The notes under the pieces were generated by a model, which had not been told where the DNA came from, ran no database searches, and saw only the letters and a program-made list of their open reading frames with translations. Source: Bacilli bacterium (GTDB lineage Bacteria; Bacillota_I; Bacilli_A; RF39; UBA660). From it: a stretch of 6,731 bases of DNA. Within the stretch, counting starts at the first letter, position 1. Each line of letters opens with the position of its first letter. Shown here one piece after another: positions 4,444 to 6,731 of the stretch. The stretch lies in the NCBI GenBank assembly GCA_017541445.1, contig JAFXZC010000011.1, forward strand, positions 1 to 6,731, in the 5' to 3' direction. The position numbers were made by a program, and so were the translations under genes.

Positions 4444-6408
4444 TTCATTTGCACAGTCCTCAAGCATTGAAGCAAAGTCTATTATATTAGTACCTCTTAT
4501 AGTAAATTCCGATGTTACATATTTTAGACTTTCCATAAAATATTTATATTGATTTGCATTAGACATATTCCAATTACTTAAATCCAATTCTGGTAATGCA
4601 CTGTATTTTTCTGTAGTTTTAACATCGTTAGATATATTAAACATATAACTAAAGTCTATCCCACTGGATACATCCCAACCGTTAATTGCAGATGCATCCA
4701 TTAACTTTGAACAATTATGGAATGTACTTCTGAAAGATTTAATATTTGATGTATCCCAGTTTTCAATTCCATTAAGATTTGTTATAGTTACAATTCCATT
4801 AAACATTCCTTGTATTTCTGTTGCATTCGAAAGGTCCCAATTTTTTAATGGTTCTAATGAGTCAAATGAGTTTATAGCAAATGTATAGTTAAAATATTTT
4901 ATGTTTGAAGTATCCCATTCTGATAAAGCATCTATATCAGTTAATCTACTACAACTTGCAAATGTGTATGTCATACTATTAGCTTTAGGGAACTTCCAAT
5001 TTCTTAATGCTTCTACACTTGATATTGCTGTTTTATAAAACATATACTCAATACTGATAACATTTGATAAGTTCCAATCCGATAAAGCATCTATGTTTTC
5101 TAAGGATATATCATTCGAAAATAGTCCTTGAATGTTTTCTACATTTGTTATATTCCAATTTTTAAGAGCTGATATGTCAGTTAAATTATCATTTCTTGAA
5201 AATAAAATTTGTATGTCTTTAAAATTAGATGTATTCCAATTTTCTATACCATCTAAAGATGTTATTTTTGTTCTATTAAATAATGATCCTAATTTTTCTA
5301 AAGATGAAGTATTCCAATTTGAAACTGAACCAAGGCTTTCAATACTTGTATTATAGAAACCAGATTCAAATATTTGTGTGTTGGATAAATCAAATGTTTC
5401 AACTCCTTGGATATTATTTAAATTTGAAATCATATAGAACATATTGGAAGCATCATTATTTGTAGATGGATTATTATCTTCGCTCCACCAATAAATTGTT
5501 CCGTTATCAAACCACATATAAATTGGATAACCAGATTCTGGTGTTGATACTATATTAGCATCTTGTTTATTTGCTTCTATTGGTTCTGTTTCTGACTTAA
5601 CTATTGATAAAATATTTGTATCAGGTACATTGTACCTTGCTGTTGTTATTGTTGTATCGGTACCAGCTAACTCTTTCATTTTAATATTTACTTCTTTACC
5701 AGTTAAGAAAATTGCTTCTTTGGCATCTATTTCTAATTCTGTATTAATATTTAATTGGCAGGTACATACTGCTTTTACTATTTGTGTTGTTATTAAGAAT
5801 GTAGTTATTAACATAGTAGTTAATTTTGCTTTTTTATACTTTCTTAATAATATAAAAGTTATTATTAATGATATAATTAATAATCCTAAATAGATTAATA
5901 CTTTATCTCCTGTATTGGGGTTTGTTATTGCATTAACAACTTCTTCTATTATAGTTTTTACTTCTTCCTCTTTTTGTAAGTTAAAAGTTACTTTTGGTTG
6001 AGTAGTTACTACTCCATTTGTTAAATCTGTAGTAGCTGGCTTAGTTGCATAATGAACTTTTAAATAAATCGTTTTTGATTCTCCTGCTTTTACTATATCC
6101 GAATTATCTTCATAAGTAATATCATAATTAAGATAATCAGTAGAAAGTGAACTTTTATCAAAAGTATAATCTTGATTAGATGTATTTTTAATAACTACTT
6201 TATAAACAGCATTATCATCTATTACATTAGCTTTTAAGCCTAGATTAATACTATTATTATCATTTGTTGGTTCACTAGTTTGTTCTATATTACCTTGAGT
6301 AGAATCTAATGTGATAGATTCTATTTGGATATCATCTTGTGAACATGAATCTTCTGCATAGACATAGAATGGTATTAAAAGAATTATAAATAATAAGATC
6401 TTTTTCAT
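4333..6408 (-). CDS. BspA-like/DUF285 repeat surface protein with internal sortase-like signal
   Basis: A 691-aa exported protein, probably displayed on the cell surface for adhesion or host interaction, as is usual for BspA/DUF285 repeat proteins. Residues 1-18 are a signal peptide with a likely cut after VYA. Residues 19-160 are a beta-rich domain resembling those of surface proteins (YKVVIKNTSN, KAGESKTIYLKV). NPNTGD at 163-168, a hydrophobic stretch at 170-188 and RKYKK then form what looks like a complete sortase signal, yet the frame continues. A second hydrophobic segment (198-214) ends in VKAVCTC and resembles another signal peptide. After a linker with MWFDNGTIYWWSE (298-310) come ten DUF285 repeats. 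Their Trp residues fall at 365, 391, 418, 445, 471, 498, 524, 551, 578 and 613, in motifs such as NWNTSN. The last 36 residues recur in the neighbouring partial gene. Start ATG at 6408 follows SD AGGTGAT. Confidence 0.93.
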   Translation of the reverse strand: MKKILLFIILLIPFYVYAEDSCSQDDIQIESITLDSTQGNIEQTSEPTNDNNSINLGLKANVIDDNAVYKVVIKNTSNQDYTFDKSSLSTDYLNYDITYEDNSDIVKAGESKTIYLKVHYATKPATTDLTNGVVTTQPKVTFNLQKEEEVKTIIEEVVNAITNPNTGDKVLIYLGLLIISLIITFILLRKYKKAKLTTMLITTFLITTQIVKAVCTCQLNINTELEIDAKEAIFLTGKEVNIKMKELAGTDTTITTARYNVPDTNILSIVKSETEPIEANKQDANIVSTPESGYPIYMWFDNGTIYWWSEDNNPSTNNDASNMFYMISNLNNIQGVETFDLSNTQIFESGFYNTSIESLGSVSNWNTSSLEKLGSLFNRTKITSLDGIENWNTSNFKDIQILFSRNDNLTDISALKNWNITNVENIQGLFSNDISLENIDALSDWNLSNVISIEYMFYKTAISSVEALRNWKFPKANSMTYTFASCSRLTDIDALSEWDTSNIKYFNYTFAINSFDSLEPLKNWDLSNATEIQGMFNGIVTITNLNGIENWDTSNIKSFRSTFHNCSKLMDASAINGWDVSSGIDFSYMFNISNDVKTTEKYSALPELDLSNWNMSNANQYKYFMESLKYVTSEFTIRGTNIIDFASMLEDCANEGGQVTVNYTADTEDIVDQMIATKSANGNIVKGVLKE

Positions 6409-6411
6409 ACT

Positions 6412-6430
6412 ATCACCTATTTTAATTATA
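6412..6430 (-). promoter_or_regulatory. -10 box and SD of the DUF285 protein gene
   Basis: On the minus strand a perfect TATAAT (6425-6430) lies just upstream of SD AGGTGAT (6412-6418), which is 3 nt before the ATG. No good -35 is visible; the region where it should lie is inside a terminator hairpin. The predicted leader is only about 10 nt. Confidence 0.5.
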
Positions 6431-6434
6431 ACAT

Positions 6435-6462
6435 AAAAAAACTAACTATAAAGTTAGTTTTT
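6435..6462 (-). terminator. Intrinsic terminator behind the gene remnant
   Basis: AAAAACTAACT (6437-6447) pairs with AGTTAGTTTTT (6452-6462) across a 4-nt loop, and the minus strand carries seven T at 6441-6435. It lies 6 bp past the TAA at 6469-6471 of the 35-residue remnant frame and just upstream of the -10 box of the 691-aa gene. A and T runs flank both sides, so it could also work rightward. Confidence 0.8.
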
Positions 6463-6594
6463 ATTTTATTAATTATGAATAAATGATCCGTTACTCCTCG
6501 TACATTGTACTTTTGTAAATTTTGGATGAACAGGACTTTCTCTAAAAATATAGATAAAAGTTGCTGTACTTGAAATTCAAAATTTTATTAATTA
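6463..6594. repeat. 13-bp direct repeats flanking the remnant
   Basis: ATTTTATTAATTA occurs at 6463-6475 and again at 6582-6594, bracketing the remnant segment. The repeats are low-complexity AT sequence, so they may be recombination scars or chance. Confidence 0.4.
6469..6576 (-). pseudogene. Possible 3' remnant of a lost gene (35 codons plus stop)
   Basis: A minus-strand frame is open from just after a TGA (6577-6579) to a TAA (6469-6471). It has no ATG and no SD. The translation has a balanced protein-like composition, including FRESPVHPKF and QCTRSNGSFIHN, and uses codons richer in G and C than the surrounding spacer. An intrinsic terminator follows 6 bp after the stop, as for a genuine gene end. 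The simplest reading is the tail of a gene whose front was lost when the duplicated DUF285 gene came to lie beside it. I do not recognise the family. The region could instead be part of an untranslated RNA or an intergenic repeat. Confidence 0.35.
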
Positions 6595-6622
6595 AAAAAA
6601 GTATAGTATACACTATACTTTT
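6594..6622 (-). terminator. Intrinsic terminator of the upstream DUF285-type gene
   Basis: The stem AAAAGTATAGT (6597-6607) with ACTATACTTTT (6612-6622) and the minus-strand T-run 6600-6594 are the same as in the other copy. It overlaps the TAA at 6621-6623. Confidence 0.87.
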
Positions 6623-6731
6623 ATTCTTTTAATACACCTTTTACTATATTTCCATTTGCTGATTTAGTAGCTATCATTTGATCTACTATATCTTCTGTAT
6701 CAGCTGTATAATTAACTGTTACTTGTCCACC
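6621..6731 (-). CDS. C-terminal end of a second DUF285-type surface protein (partial)
   Basis: The last 36 codons and TAA of a leftward gene whose body lies beyond the window. The residues, from GGQVTVNYTADTED to the final GVLKE, are identical to the C-terminus of the 691-aa protein. The terminator behind it is also the same. It is therefore very likely a tandem paralogue of that protein, but only the tail is visible. Whether its signal, sortase-like and repeat regions match cannot be said. Confidence 0.88.
   Translation of the reverse strand, partial: GGQVTVNYTADTEDIVDQMIATKSANGNIVKGVLKE

Larger units (their letters stand above)
6592..6731. repeat. 140-bp direct repeat, copy 2 (runs off the window)
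   Basis: Partner of 4304-4443, offset by 2288 bp. The single difference seen (A at 6608) falls in the terminator loop, so the hairpin stem is preserved. Confidence 0.95.

Noticed and set aside
4531..5400. CRISPR-like or tandem DNA repeat
   Set aside because: The periodic signal of about 80 bp comes from the 26-27-residue protein repeats; the nucleotide copies are diverged and uninterrupted coding sequence.
5132..5893. Three plus-strand frames of 60-87 aa
   Set aside because: They lie opposite the DUF285 protein gene, which has signal peptide and repeat evidence; no supporting SD or motifs.
1..6731. UGA read as tryptophan (Mycoplasma code)
   Set aside because: Trp is TGG in the clear genes. 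Reading UGA as stop gives sensible ends, including the 11-bp gene overlap at 3342-3352.

Overview
The window is very AT-rich, densely coded DNA from a low-GC Gram-positive bacterium. Support comes from near-consensus Shine-Dalgarno (SD) sequences, intrinsic terminators with A/T flanks, TTGACN-17-TATNAT promoters, a sortase-like NPNTG cell-wall signal and a BspA/DUF285 repeat surface protein. UGA appears to be a normal stop and Trp is written TGG, which argues against the Mycoplasma code. The overall style fits an uncultured gut Bacillota near the Mollicutes branch (RF39-like), but that placement is inference.

Region 1 (1-1760, + strand) looks like one end of an integrative element. It holds the C-terminal end of a coiled-coil protein (possibly a MobV/Pre relaxase), then a complete tyrosine recombinase of the Tn916/phage type. 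After the integrase stop come three phased TTGGTATCT repeats that look like integrase arm sites.

Region 2 (about 1760-1970) carries no convincing protein gene. On the minus strand it holds what looks like a free-standing small-RNA unit: a near-consensus promoter (1894-1922), a 21-bp palindrome at the predicted 5' end, a second hairpin, a C-rich stretch, and a strong intrinsic terminator (1787-1818). A second, bidirectional terminator (1938-1968) separates it from the protein genes to the right. The end of the element probably lies within or beside this RNA gene.

Region 3 (1972-4262, minus strand) contains two tandem, overlapping paralogues that combine an N-terminal helix-turn-helix-like domain with a calcineurin-like metallophosphoesterase. 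They are followed by a 126-aa protein of unknown function that has its own canonical promoter.

Region 4 (4306-6731, minus strand) is a surface-protein locus. A 691-aa protein has a signal peptide, an internal NPNTG sortase-like signal, a second hydrophobic segment and ten 26-27-residue DUF285 repeats. Upstream of it begins a second gene whose last 36 codons and terminator are nearly identical. Between the two lies a gene-less spacer with an apparent 3' gene remnant and its own terminator.

The most interesting items are the unexplained small-RNA unit beside the integrase, the tandem HTH-metallophosphoesterase pair, and the composite architecture and tandem duplication of the DUF285 proteins. 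None can be called a new system from sequence alone.
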